Below are positions 63,547 to 64,000 of a DNA stretch of 64,000 nucleotides, piece after piece. The stretch lies in the NCBI GenBank assembly GCA_040767605.1, contig JAXGOI010000001.1:930001-994000 (forward strand), written 5' to 3'. The DNA is from JAXGOI01 sp040767605. GTDB taxonomy: Bacteria > Bacillota > Dehalobacteriia > UBA4068. Numbering within the stretch: the stretch's first letter is position 1; every line of letters starts with the position of its first letter. Under the pieces are notes generated by a model, which was given only the letters and a program-made list of their open reading frames with translations, was not told the DNA's origin and ran no database searches. The translations under genes and the position numbers were made by a program.

Positions 63547-63610
63547 GGGGTTTAATACCCTTAAGGGCCTCATAGTTTAAAGCCATAAAGTTTAATGCTT
63601 AAAGCGTAAA

Positions 63611-63647
63611 TAAAAGCCCCGAATCATTTAAATGCTTCGGGGCTTTA
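63611..63647. terminator. bidirectional terminator
   Basis: TAAAAGCCCCGAA/TTCGGGGCTTTA hairpin between the converging HAD gene and the partial gene at the right edge. Confidence 0.87.
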
Positions 63648-63676
63648 TTAATCAGCCTTTTAATAATCTTTTTATT

Positions 63677-64000
63677 TTAGCGGTTATCTATTCGCATTTG
63701 GTCATTCCCCAGGCAAAGAAGGTAAATCCCCTTCTCCGGCAGCTCAATTTTGGCGCTGAAGGTATAATCCGCCGCGGGGGAAACAGCCACGCTTTCCCTT
63801 GCCGTATAACGGCCTTCATCCGCCGGATCAAGACGGAAAACAATAATTTCCGCAGCCTTTTGGGCATAACCCTTTACCGTAAAGCTGCCGCCCTGAATTT
63901 TACTCCCCCGGTTTTGATAAAAAAACCCTTCCCCCCAGAGAAAATCGGCGGTGCAGTAAATCCCGCTATTATAGGTATTTTCTCCTTTGGCAAAGCCCAA
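63677..64000 (-). CDS. C-terminal part of an unidentified protein (runs off the window)
   Basis: At least 107 residues are open to the right edge; the true start lies outside. The visible part is beta-rich with many aromatic residues (FLWGEGFFYQNRGSKIQGGS, YTFSAKIELPEKGIYLLCLG), like an extracellular sandwich domain of a secreted or spore-associated protein. I recognise no family. Confidence 0.55.
   Translation of the reverse strand: MGFAKGENTYNSGIYCTADFLWGEGFFYQNRGSKIQGGSFTVKGYAQKAAEIIVFRLDPADEGRYTARESVAVSPAADYTFSAKIELPEKGIYLLCLGNDQMRIDNR

Overview
The window looks like chromosome of an anaerobic, endospore-forming, low-GC Gram-positive bacterium of the Clostridia type. The evidence is pyruvate:ferredoxin oxidoreductase, sporulation genes (sigH, bofA, ytaF-like, GerMN lipoprotein, a stand-alone Spo0A_C protein), the ctsR-mcsA-mcsB-clpC operon, a CarD regulator, a large Bacillus-type SRP RNA, strong GGAGG ribosome-binding sites and near-consensus sigma-A promoters. 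No genus can be named from sequence alone. Almost all genes lie on the minus strand, so operons read from high to low coordinates.

Layout: 1-3181 is a chemotaxis/sensing group (MCP, CheW, partial membrane sensor). After about 1.2 kb of non-coding DNA comes a Thr-Tyr-fMet tRNA operon with a perfect promoter. 4893-10896 is sigH-rlmB-thyX-mrnC-cysS-gltX. 11174-13568 is ispF-ispD-yacL, and 13842-20677 is carD, radA, clpC, mcsB, mcsA, ctsR, with a CtsR operator at its promoter. 21058-26860 is one rrn operon (16S-23S-5S-tRNA-Asn) with two promoters and long processing stems. Its 23S gene carries a roughly 350-nt intervening sequence in helix 45 built from six tandem 33-bp hairpin units. 27427-35931 holds nifJ, bofA, a DUF2508 gene, a ytaF-like gene, recR, ybaB, panD and dnaX, followed by the SRP RNA.

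36746-46704 is more mixed: a secreted copper-amine-oxidase-N-like protein, two membrane proteins, the Trk potassium system, a molybdate-type ABC importer and a Spo0A_C-only protein. 47232-52844 encodes a giant surface protein (VWA domain plus about 14 MucBP-like repeats). The last part holds tRNA-Ser, panB-panE, peptidases (pepF, pepV), a CBS protein, a GerMN lipoprotein, a HAD phosphatase and a partial gene at the right edge.

The main unusual features are the hairpin-array intervening sequence in 23S rRNA; a mini-RNase III homologue with a repeat-built N-terminal extension, in an organism whose 23S gene carries that insertion; a receiver-less Spo0A_C protein together with 0A-box-like heptamers upstream of it and of the giant surface protein; and many perfect or near-perfect short tandem duplications in spacers and linker-coding DNA. 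No CRISPR array, insertion sequence or prophage was seen.
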